Part shown: piece after piece, positions 1-6,179 of the stretch | Layout of the letters: the number at the start of each line of letters is the position of its first letter | Position numbering within the stretch: position 1 is the first letter of the stretch | NCBI GenBank assembly: GCA_026397695.1 | Contig: JAPLUJ010000102.1 | Location: forward strand, 1 to 8,371 | Length of the DNA stretch: 8,371 nt | Reading direction: 5' to 3' | Source: Verrucomicrobiota bacterium | Lineage (GTDB): Bacteria > Verrucomicrobiota > Verrucomicrobiia > Verrucomicrobiales > Akkermansiaceae | The notes under the pieces: model-generated | Seen by the model: the letters and a program-made list of their open reading frames with translations, nothing else | Told to the model about the DNA's origin: nothing | Database searches by the model: none | Made by a program: the position numbers and the translations under genes

Positions 1-711
1 CACCACGGCGGGGCCCATTTGGATAGTGCCGTCGAAGAACGTGATCGGCGTCGGCACGGCTGCGGCGGTCTCGAGCACGCCTTTCCACAAATCGGAGCAC
101 TGGCGCGATAGGTGCACGATTTCCTTCAGCCGCTGCGGATCGAGCTTCTGGCCGGCGACTTTTTCCAGCGTGGGCACCAGTGCCTCGGTCTGGCATGCCA
201 CGTCCTCGATAATGGGCGAATCGAGGTCGCCGAGCGAGCGCGGCGTATGGATGCCGATGCAGGGCACGTTCCACTCGCGCGCATAGAACTGGAACCAGTC
301 TTTCACGTCGCGACACTGGTTGGTGTTGAAGACCAGCACGTCGGCCTTGGGCATGCCGGACATGCCGAGCTTCTTGAGCGGCGTGTCATTCTTGAGGTAG
401 GCGCCGATGTCGCTGGTGAGATAGGAGCAGATGTCGGGTGAAAACCCGCGGGCATTGGCGAGCGGGATGACGTCGGTGGCCATCCGGGAGGCACCTAGCA
501 TCGCGCCGTGGTTCTCGGGGAAATAAACATTAAAGCCGAGCGCGCGGAGCAGTTCCGCCGGGCCGACGCTGGTACACCAAGCCGTTTTCCTGCCCTCTTT
601 CGGGCCGTTCTCGAGTTCCATGAAGTAGTCGCCCATCACGGTCCTCATTTTCTTGGTCGTTTCGAGATCCTTGCGTTCAGCCGCAGGAGTTGTTGGTGTT
701 TGCGTTGTCAT
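1..711 (-). CDS. Benzoyl-CoA reductase / 2-hydroxyacyl-CoA dehydratase family subunit (BcrB/BzdO/HgdB-like), N-terminal part
   Basis: Translating the minus strand from ATG 711 gives 237 residues with no stop to the left edge, so the C-terminal part (family members are about 380-450 residues) lies outside. It resembles the FeS-binding subunits of ATP-dependent class I benzoyl-CoA reductases and 2-hydroxyglutaryl-CoA dehydratases. These take electrons from an ATP-hydrolysing activator and reduce the aromatic ring (or dehydrate a 2-hydroxyacyl-CoA) in the cytoplasm. Visible landmarks are WCTSVGPAELLRALGF (45-60), a SPDICSYLTSDIG segment (91-103) and VLVFNTNQCRDVKDWF (125-140). Cys46, Cys95 and Cys133 are the likely [4Fe-4S] ligands by family position. 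The start is supported by AAAGGA seven bases upstream, inside the end of the preceding gene. The ligase and beta-oxidation enzyme upstream favour benzoyl-CoA reductase, but a 2-hydroxyacyl-CoA dehydratase cannot be excluded from half a protein. Confidence 0.85.
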   Translation of the reverse strand, partial: MTTQTPTTPAAERKDLETTKKMRTVMGDYFMELENGPKEGRKTAWCTSVGPAELLRALGFNVYFPENHGAMLGASRMATDVIPLANARGFSPDICSYLTSDIGAYLKNDTPLKKLGMSGMPKADVLVFNTNQCRDVKDWFQFYAREWNVPCIGIHTPRSLGDLDSPIIEDVACQTEALVPTLEKVAGQKLDPQRLKEIVHLSRQCSDLWKGVLETAAAVPTPITFFDGTIQMGPAVV

Positions 712-712
712 T

Positions 713-2782
713 TCACGTTCCTTTCATTTCCCGCGGCATCTTGCATGGGGCAAAGCGCTTGCCGAGTTGTTTTTCTAACATTTCCAATTGCGCCAGCACG
801 TTTGCCAGCCCGAGGTCGCGCGCATATTTCAACCCGCCACCGCGCCAATCGGGAAATCCGGAGCCCAGCACCATGGCGGCGTCTATGTCGCTCTCGCGCT
901 GGGCGAGGCCTTCCTCGAGCACCCGGAACGCCTCCGCGACCATTCGCATAATGAGCCGTTGAGTGATTTCATCGGCACCGACGGTGCGCGGCAACTTGCC
1001 CGCCCGCTGGCGCTCCGCAGCGAAGATTTCTTGCGCGGCCAGGTTGGCCCGGCGCTCGCGGTTGCCGGGCGCGTAAAGGTAAACCCCGGCACCGCGCTTC
1101 TGGCCCAGCCACCCGCCCTCGACCATCGCCGCCACGATAGCCGACAGGTCACCATGCCGTGGAAACGCCCGGCGCAACACCGCATCGGTGAGCGCGAGAA
1201 TGTCGATGCCCGCCATGTCTATCAGCGTCAGCGGCCCCATCGGGAAACCGAACGCGACCATCGCCTGATCAATCGCAGACGCCTCGGCGCCGTCCTCCAG
1301 CAGCCAAAACGCCTCCTTCAGATACGGGATCAAGATGCGGTTGACCACGAAGCCTTCGCGGTTGCGGACGAGAATCGGCGTTTTGCCCAGGGTCTTCGCG
1401 AATTGCAACGCGCTTGCCACCGTTTCCGCCGAGGTGCCGTCGCGGCGGATCACCTCCAGCAGCGGCATGACTTGGGCGGGATTGAAGAAATGCAGGCCGA
1501 CGAAACGCTCCGGCCGCTTGACGCCTTCGGCGAGCGTGTCCAGCGAGATCGTCGAGGTGTTGGAGGCGATCAGGGCGTGGTCGGATACCGCGCGTTCGAC
1601 TTGGCCGAGCACCGTCCGTTTTACGGCAACGTCCTCGAACACCGCCTCGATCACCAAGTCCGCCTGGCCGATCTCCTGCCAGTCCGTCGTCGCGGAAAAC
1701 AGCGGCAACATCGCCGCCAGCCGCTCGGGCGAAAGCCGGCCTTGGGCGACGCGTTTTTCCAGCGACTCGCGTATCCGCTGACGTCCGTTTTCGAGGGCGG
1801 ATGGATCCGCATCGGTCACGGTTACCGGCAGGCCGGCTTGCATGACGGCTTGAGCGATGCCAACGCCCATCGAACCCATGCCGATCACGGCGACGCGAGT
1901 GACCGCACGTGCGGGAATGCCAGCCAGGTCCGGCACTTTGGCCAGATCGCGTCTGGCGAAAAAGACGTAAATCTTGTTGCGCGTGGCCGGTGTGGCCATG
2001 CAGCGCGCGAACTGGTCCTGCTCTGCGCGCAGGCCGGCCTCGAAGGATTCAGCCAGGCCGGTGTGGACAGCTTCGATGATGGCCGACGGGGCGACGAATT
2101 CAGGCCGGCCGGTGGCGGCGCGCTGCAGGGCGGCGGCTAGGGCGGCTTCGTTGGCGGTGTGGTCGGCTATCCGGTCGGTGCGCTCGCGCGTTTTCCCCGG
2201 CGTCGCCACCGAACTGGCGCAGCGGACGAGATCATCCGCGGCGCACACCGCATCGACCAAACCCAGCGTCAAGGCCGCGTTCGCGTTTAGCGCTTGGCCG
2301 GTGAGCAGCAGATTCAGCGCGGGCTCGACACCCATGAGGCGCGGCAGGCGTTGCGTACCCCCGGCACCGGGGTTAATCCCGAGGGTGACCTCCGGCATGC
2401 TGAAGAGCGTACCAGGCTCGCAGACGCGGCCGTGGCACGCCAGCGCCAGTTCCAGCGCGCCCCCCGGCGTTTTACCCGCGACAGCCGCCACCACGGGTTT
2501 GGCGGAGTCTTCGATTTCCTGAAACGCCTCTTGGAAAATCCGCGAAATGCGCACGGCATCTTCGGCGGTGCGGATATCGCGGAAAAGCGCGACATCGGCG
2601 CCGGCGCTAAAGCGGCCCGCGTCGCCCATGATCACTAGGCGGCGGACCTCGGCGTCGAGGTTTGCCCGGCGCACGGCGACGCGCAGCTCCTCCAGCAGTG
2701 GCAACGTGAGCCAGTTGACAGGCGGGGCGTTCAGTCGCAGAACGCAAACTCCGTCCGCAACGCTGTAATCAATGAGTGGCAT
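713..2782 (-). CDS. Bifunctional enoyl-CoA hydratase / 3-hydroxyacyl-CoA dehydrogenase (PimF/FadJ-like)
   Basis: A 689-residue fusion that should hydrate a 2-enoyl-CoA and then oxidise the 3-hydroxyacyl-CoA with NAD+. The N-terminal crotonase domain (about 1-200) has the oxyanion-hole stretch GRFSAGAD (57-64). Both catalytic glutamates are present: Glu111 in GGALELALACHGR and Glu131 in MPEVTLGINPGAGGTQRLPR. The dehydrogenase part carries a Rossmann motif VAVIGMGSMGVGIAQA (297-312), ASNTSTIS (406-413), the catalytic His431 in GLHFFNPAQVMPLLEV, and GFPMGPLTLIDMAGID (512-527). The C-terminal helical repeat is also present. Next to a benzoate-CoA ligase and a benzoyl-CoA reductase subunit, it plausibly oxidises the pimelyl-type acyl-CoA left after ring opening, as PimF does in Rhodopseudomonas; general fatty-acid oxidation is the alternative. 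I chose ATG 2782 because family members begin right before the I-D-Y strand; ATG 2791 is also possible. Either start lies inside the end of the ligase gene (14 or 23 base overlap). Confidence 0.93.
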   Translation of the reverse strand: MPLIDYSVADGVCVLRLNAPPVNWLTLPLLEELRVAVRRANLDAEVRRLVIMGDAGRFSAGADVALFRDIRTAEDAVRISRIFQEAFQEIEDSAKPVVAAVAGKTPGGALELALACHGRVCEPGTLFSMPEVTLGINPGAGGTQRLPRLMGVEPALNLLLTGQALNANAALTLGLVDAVCAADDLVRCASSVATPGKTRERTDRIADHTANEAALAAALQRAATGRPEFVAPSAIIEAVHTGLAESFEAGLRAEQDQFARCMATPATRNKIYVFFARRDLAKVPDLAGIPARAVTRVAVIGMGSMGVGIAQAVMQAGLPVTVTDADPSALENGRQRIRESLEKRVAQGRLSPERLAAMLPLFSATTDWQEIGQADLVIEAVFEDVAVKRTVLGQVERAVSDHALIASNTSTISLDTLAEGVKRPERFVGLHFFNPAQVMPLLEVIRRDGTSAETVASALQFAKTLGKTPILVRNREGFVVNRILIPYLKEAFWLLEDGAEASAIDQAMVAFGFPMGPLTLIDMAGIDILALTDAVLRRAFPRHGDLSAIVAAMVEGGWLGQKRGAGVYLYAPGNRERRANLAAQEIFAAERQRAGKLPRTVGADEITQRLIMRMVAEAFRVLEEGLAQRESDIDAAMVLGSGFPDWRGGGLKYARDLGLANVLAQLEMLEKQLGKRFAPCKMPREMKGT
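719..724 (-). promoter_or_regulatory. Ribosome binding site of the reductase subunit gene
   Basis: On the minus strand the sequence reads AAAGGA, then seven bases, then ATG at 711. It lies within the last codons of the upstream gene, whose TGA (715-713) is separated from this ATG by one base. That arrangement fixes the start and implies termination-reinitiation coupling. Confidence 0.7.
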
Positions 2783-4412
2783 GCTCGACATGCGTCGGTT
2801 CGCTATTGGCCGCAGCGGCCATCTGGCGAAGCTGGAACCGTTGGATTTTGCCGCTGGTGGTCTTGGGGAGTTCGCTGACGAAGACAATCGAGTGTGGGTA
2901 TTTGTGGGGTTCGGTGTTGGTCTTCACGAAGGCCTGCAGCTCGCGCACCAACTCTTCCGTCGGCTCGTGGTTGTCCTTGAGCACCACATATGCGCGCCCT
3001 TTCACCAGCCCGTCCGCGTTGGGGACGCCGATCACACCGCTTTCGAGCACGGCGGGATGGCTCTGCAGCACGCTCTCCACGTCCGCAGGCCAGACCGCCA
3101 AACCACTGACCTTGAACATGTCGTCGGTGCGGCCCGCATACCAAAAGTATCCGTCGGCATCCACAGCGAACTTGTCGTGGGTGTTGATCCACTCGCCGCA
3201 GAAGGTTTGCTTGGTCTGCTCGTGTTTGTTCCAATACCCGACGCCGACGCTCTCGCCTTTGATGAGCAGCGTGCCGCATTCGCCGCTGCTCAGGTCCGCG
3301 CCATGGTCATCAACGATTCTGGCTTCGTAGCCGGGAACAATCTGCCCCGTGCTCCCGGCCCGCGCCTTGCCGGGGCGGTTCGAGATGAAGATGTGCAGGA
3401 TTTCGGTGGAACCGATTCCGTCGAGAATTTCCACGCCGAATCGTTGCCGCCACTTATCGAAGATGGGTTTCGGCAACGGTTCGCCAGCCGACACGCACAT
3501 GCGGACGCGCCCGAGGTGGGTGCGGTTGCTCTTTTCCGCCAAGTGCAGCATGGCGGCGTAACTGGTGGGCACACTGAAAAACACCGTCGGCTGATAGCGG
3601 TCCAATACCTCGAAAACCGTTTCAGGCAATGGCCGCTCCGGCAATAACACGGTCGTCCCGCCCATGCGCATCGGAAAATAAAGGCCGTTGCCCAGCCCAT
3701 AAGCGAAAAACAACTTGGCCACCGAGAACGAGACATCCGTCTCCTGCAGCCCGATCGTGTCGCGGGCATACATATCGGCTGCGAAGATCATGTCGTGATG
3801 CAGGTGAATCGCGCCTTTGGGTCGTCCGGTGGTGCCTGAACTGTAAAGCCAGAACGCCACATCGTCCTTGGTGGTGCGGGCCGGTTCGAGTATGGGCGAG
3901 GCAGCCGCCATCAGGTGGCGCAGCACCAACGGCCCTTCGTTGCCATCCCCCGCCACGATGATGTGCTCCAGAAATTCCAGATGCGTCCGAATCTCCATGG
4001 TGGACCGCAGCAGTTCCTCCTCCACCATCAGCACGACGGCCCGGCTGTCGTTGAGCACGTACACGCGGTCCTTCGCCGGCTGTAGGGTGTTGAGCGGAAT
4101 GGGCACCGCGCCAATCTTCATGGCGCCGAAGAACGCATACACACATTCCGGACTGTCCCGCATCAAAATGGCCACGCGCTGTTCCATGCGGACGCCGAGG
4201 ATGCGCAGCGCGTTTCCGACGCGGTTCACGTTCTCGTGCAATGTGGCATAGGTGATCGTCTTGTCGCCGCAGAGGATTGCGGGTTTGTCGCCCCGGCCCG
4301 CCGCCAAGTGCGCATCCACCAGCAAAGACACCGCGTTGAATCGTTCCGGAAGTTCGGAAATGCCAAGTTCTTCGTGGGTTGAGCGGTGTGGATTCTCCAT
4401 TGATGTTGCCAT
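2769..4412 (-). CDS. Benzoate-CoA ligase family protein (AMP-forming)
   Basis: A 547-residue member of the ANL adenylating superfamily. It activates a carboxylic acid with ATP to an acyl-adenylate and transfers it to CoA. Core motifs are all present: P-loop YSSGTTGRPKG (190-200), FAYGLGNG (236-243), GIGSTEILHIFISNRPG (332-348), GRTDDMFKVSG (427-437) and PKTTSGKIQR (516-525) with the adenylation lysine Lys522. The GIGSTEILHIFISNRPG block and overall length are typical of benzoate/4-hydroxybenzoate/2-aminobenzoate-CoA ligases rather than fatty acyl or acetate enzymes. It is the first recognisable gene of the minus-strand operon, so it supplies benzoyl-CoA (or a hydroxy/amino analogue) to the reductase encoded two genes later. 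Exact substrate cannot be read from sequence alone. ATG 4412 gives a normal family length; ATG 4400 is in frame and neither has a strong ribosome binding site. Confidence 0.93.
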   Translation of the reverse strand: MATSMENPHRSTHEELGISELPERFNAVSLLVDAHLAAGRGDKPAILCGDKTITYATLHENVNRVGNALRILGVRMEQRVAILMRDSPECVYAFFGAMKIGAVPIPLNTLQPAKDRVYVLNDSRAVVLMVEEELLRSTMEIRTHLEFLEHIIVAGDGNEGPLVLRHLMAAASPILEPARTTKDDVAFWLYSSGTTGRPKGAIHLHHDMIFAADMYARDTIGLQETDVSFSVAKLFFAYGLGNGLYFPMRMGGTTVLLPERPLPETVFEVLDRYQPTVFFSVPTSYAAMLHLAEKSNRTHLGRVRMCVSAGEPLPKPIFDKWRQRFGVEILDGIGSTEILHIFISNRPGKARAGSTGQIVPGYEARIVDDHGADLSSGECGTLLIKGESVGVGYWNKHEQTKQTFCGEWINTHDKFAVDADGYFWYAGRTDDMFKVSGLAVWPADVESVLQSHPAVLESGVIGVPNADGLVKGRAYVVLKDNHEPTEELVRELQAFVKTNTEPHKYPHSIVFVSELPKTTSGKIQRFQLRQMAAAANSEPTHVEHATH

Positions 4413-4735
4413 CGATTATTCAGGGCCACTCACCGGGGGGCAAGCCAAAAAAAATGATGAGGTGAATTCCCGGAGCGGCTCGAAGGGTGGGAGATATGCG
4501 GTATGAACGCGTCCCAGGATCCTCCTTCCTGATAGAGGCCGAGCAACCCGCCGCCAGCATGTCCCAACTAAATTCCAACGAAATTCCTTGGCAAAGCGGA
4601 CCGACCGGCTAATTTCCCGTTTGGGGAGATTGGCCAACATTCTGACGAAATCTTCCATCGAATCGCCCGGACTGACTTCGTCGCTCGTGATCGGCGGCTA
4701 CATGTTCGATCTGCTCACTGCATAGGAATAACTCA
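4413..4735. other. Divergent intergenic region between the aromatic operon and the nitroreductase gene
   Basis: This 323-base gap separates two divergent genes and should hold both promoters, but I see no convincing -35/-10 pair or operator palindrome. It contains an A tract (4447-4454). On the plus strand, an open frame without ATG runs from about 4507 to a TAG at 4723-4725 and ends in S-L-V-I-G-G-Y-M-F-D-L-L-T-A. A second small frame (ATG 4496 to TAA 4612, 38 residues) has a GGGAG just upstream. An 80-residue minus-strand frame (4658-4416) ends three bases before the ligase ATG. None matches a family I know; they may be chance frames or a decayed regulator. Confidence 0.4.
4724..4727 (+). 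promoter_or_regulatory. Ribosome binding site of the nitroreductase gene
   Basis: AGGA lies eight bases before ATG 4736. It supports this start and overlaps the stop codon (4723-4725) of the upstream open frame. Confidence 0.5.
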
Positions 4736-5398
4736 ATGAATTTCGAACAAGCGATCCGCACGCGCTACAGTTGCCGCAAGTTCATGGCCCGGGAAGTTCC
4801 GCAGGCAGTCATCGAGAAGATCCTGGAACTCGCGCAGCACACCGCTTCTTGGAACAACGTTCAGCCGTGGCGGGTGCTGATCGCAAGCGGTGCGGCCGCA
4901 CGCGATTTTGCTGCGGCGCTCACCGCGCATGTGCAATCGGGCGCGGTGCCGAAGCCTGATCTTGCGTTCCCGGATGAGTATCACGACATCGAGCGCGAAC
5001 GGCGCAAAGCCTGCGGCGTGCAGCTCTATCAGTCGCTGGATATCGGCCGCGCAGAGGAGGAGCGCAAGCGCCAGCAGATGCTGGAAAACTATCGGCTATT
5101 CGACGCGCCGCACGTCGCGCTGATCACCACGCCTGCCTACATGGGCATATATGCGGCGCTCGACTGCGGCTTGTACGTGAACAGCTTCATGCTCGCCGCG
5201 CGCAGTCTGGGCGTGGACAGCGTCGCGCAGGCGGCAATCGCGGCGTACTCGGATTTCGTGCGGGCATACTTCGGGATTCCCGACGAGCGCAAGCTGGTTT
5301 GTGCGATCTCGTTCGGCTTCGGCGATGCGACCCACCCGATCAATCAATACCGCACCGGGCGCGCGGCGATCAGCGAGCTTGTAACGTGGTGTCGGTAG
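4736..5398 (+). CDS. Nitroreductase-family FMN-dependent oxidoreductase
   Basis: A 220-residue complete member of the nitroreductase fold, a homodimeric flavoenzyme family that reduces nitroaromatics, quinones or related acceptors with NAD(P)H. The N-terminal FMN-phosphate contact RTRYSCRKF (8-16) is followed by the W-N-x-x-P-W type motif at 39-47 (WNNVQPWRV). The hydrophobic core helix ALDCGLYVNSFMLAARSLGV spans 141-160, and the C-terminal signature ISFGFGDATHPINQYRT (191-207) ends in the usual arginine-rich tail. The central charged insertion (about 80-115, rich in Glu, Arg and Lys) is typical of the nitrobenzoate-reductase-like subgroup. It is divergent from the aromatic operon, so a role with nitro- or other substituted aromatics is possible, but adjacency is the only evidence. 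The start is supported by AGGA at eight bases. Confidence 0.92.
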   Translation: MNFEQAIRTRYSCRKFMAREVPQAVIEKILELAQHTASWNNVQPWRVLIASGAAARDFAAALTAHVQSGAVPKPDLAFPDEYHDIERERRKACGVQLYQSLDIGRAEEERKRQQMLENYRLFDAPHVALITTPAYMGIYAALDCGLYVNSFMLAARSLGVDSVAQAAIAAYSDFVRAYFGIPDERKLVCAISFGFGDATHPINQYRTGRAAISELVTWCR

Positions 5399-5443
5399 TG
5401 GCCAGCGCCGGTTTGTGGTACACCGGGCCAGCATACCTCCAGC

Positions 5444-5623
5444 ATGCCAGTCGGCACCCACAATACCCTTTTCAATTTTGATTATACGCCAGATGGCACC
5501 AATCCATCGGGCAGCTATTACATGGCAAGCGGCTTGACCATCACTATCGTCCCCGAACCGAGCAGCATCTCCCTGTGGGTGATGGGCGCGGCGGCCTTGG
5601 GCCTGCGCCGCAGACGCGCGTAA
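5444..5623 (+). pseudogene. C-terminal remnant of a PEP-CTERM exported protein
   Basis: The reading frame that continues after the nitroreductase stop carries a perfect PEP-CTERM tail. It has V-P-E-P-S-S, then a hydrophobic helix ISLWVMGAAALGL, then the basic end RRRRA and TAA. PEP-CTERM tails direct secreted proteins to an exosortase for cleavage at the cell envelope. Upstream of the tail is only a short segment ending YYMASGLTITIVPEP. The first in-frame ATG (5444) leaves 59 residues, with no signal peptide and no ribosome binding site. A functional substrate needs an N-terminal signal, so this is most likely the 3' stub of a larger gene whose front was lost beside the nitroreductase gene. 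Translation as a small membrane peptide is unlikely. Confidence 0.75.
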
Positions 5624-5724
5624 GCGATTCTGGATAGATTGAGCATACCCATCCGCCCTGAGGGTCGGGGAATTTCGTTGGCAGATTTGGGGGGGATTTA
5701 CCGGGGTGCGTGCCGGGCTCTCCT
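5624..5724. other. Spacer with no recognisable content
   Basis: Between the PEP-CTERM stub and the ABC fragment I see no gene, terminator or repeat beyond a run of seven G (around 5690) and a 14-base match to 7249-7262 in opposite orientation. Confidence 0.3.
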
Positions 5725-5946
5725 CTCCAGCTGATTGTCAAAGTCGGCGGCGTTGGCGGCTTCCAAGGCGGTCCAGATTTCATCGTCGCCGGCATCGGCC
5801 TTGGCGACCTGGAGGTTTTCGCGCACGGTGGTGTTGAACAGAAAACTCTCCTGGGTGACATACCCGGTTTGATCGCGCAGCCATTCCTTGGATAGATCGG
5901 CGAGCAGCACGTCATCCAGCCAGACCCTGCCGGAGGTGGGTTCATA
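5725..5946 (-). pseudogene. Internal fragment of an ABC-exporter ATPase domain
   Basis: Read on the minus strand, about 74 residues match the middle of the nucleotide-binding domain of MsbA/multidrug-type ABC exporters. The fragment begins YEPTSGRVWLDDVLL and continues through LSKEWLRDQTGYVTQESFLF, which includes the Q-loop glutamine. It then has NTTVRENLQVAK and IWTALEAANAADF. In an intact protein this is preceded by Walker A (GxxGxGKST) and followed by the LSGGQ signature, Walker B and the H-loop. None of these is found in any frame nearby. The containing open frame (6078-5698) only adds unrelated residues at both ends. It therefore cannot hydrolyse ATP and is a gene fragment with two abrupt boundaries. 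Confidence 0.8.
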
Positions 5947-5947
5947 T

Positions 5948-6061
5948 ATGCCGATTCCTCTGACGCTCGCATGCAGTTGGTTCATCGGAAGCTGGATCGA
6001 GGCGATTGTGGCCGGAGCGATCATCGGAGCGGTAGTGAGACCCCGAACAGGTAACGGATGA
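5948..6061 (+). pseudogene. C-terminal end of a small membrane protein, last gene piece before the attC-like site
   Basis: A 37-residue frame starts at ATG 5948 and ends in TGA 6059-6061. It contains a hydrophobic helix with the look of a C-terminal membrane anchor: W-F-I-G-S-W-I-E-A-I-V-A-G-A-I-I-G-A-V-V, then R-P-R-T-G-N-G. The frame begins exactly where homology to the ABC fragment on the other strand stops (5946), so the front of the gene was probably lost there. The stop lies 11 bases before the left R box of the attC-like site, the normal position for a cassette gene. I do not recognise the family. It could also be a genuine micro-protein, but I see no ribosome binding site. Confidence 0.45.
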
Positions 6062-6072
6062 AGAAGTCGGAG

Positions 6073-6173
6073 GCCCAACCAGACGGTCCAGCGAACGGGA
6101 GCCAGCCGATTCGCTCAGAGACAAATCGAACCTCACCGGCGGCTGGCTCCCGTCGCTGACCTTTGCGTTAGCG
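6073..6173 (+). other. attC: Integron-type attC recombination site (putative)
   Basis: The site reads as the classic attC layout. The left R box GCCCAAC (6073-6079) fits RYYYAAC and is followed by a 5-base spacer. The left arm 6085-6108 pairs with the right arm 6140-6161 through 22 base pairs, leaving only two bulged bases, both in the left arm (a C at 6088/6089 and an A at 6094/6095). A 31-base terminal loop (6109-6139) separates the arms. A second 5-base spacer leads to the right R box GTTAGCG (6167-6173). Bulges in one arm only, giving G and T on the recombining bottom strand, are the known extrahelical bases that IntI reads. The site is framed by a stop 11 bases before it and a start 6 bases after it. 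No integrase gene is in the window, so this would be an orphan attC or part of a cassette cluster lacking integrase. Confidence 0.75.
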
Positions 6174-6179
6174 AAGAAA

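Noticed and set aside
788..2140. Long plus-strand frame of 450 codons
   Set aside because: It is antisense to the fused hydratase/dehydrogenase, which has all family motifs; the frame is a by-product of high-GC codon use and shows no recognisable domain.
2772..3647. Plus-strand frame of 291 codons
   Set aside because: Antisense to the benzoate-CoA ligase gene, no motif, typical GC-rich shadow.
4416..4658. 80-residue minus-strand frame ending three bases before the ligase ATG
   Set aside because: The position suggests an operon leader gene, but the composition looks random, there is no family resemblance or good ribosome binding site, and the opposite strand also has open frames.
4440..4735. 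tRNA or riboswitch in the divergent gap
   Set aside because: No cloverleaf, T-loop or recognisable aptamer sequence found on either strand; also no CRISPR-like regular repeats anywhere in the window.
5640..5653. TGAGCATACCCATC, inverted match to 7249-7262 (GATGGGTATGCTCA)
   Set aside because: A 14-base match in either orientation is not far from chance in a window this size, and flanking similarity adds only a few bases; could be ends of a dispersed element but unsupported here.
6095..6153. Intrinsic terminator reading of the long hairpin before the barrel gene
   Set aside because: No T run follows the right arm, the loop is 31 bases, and the R boxes, spacers and bulges fit attC better.
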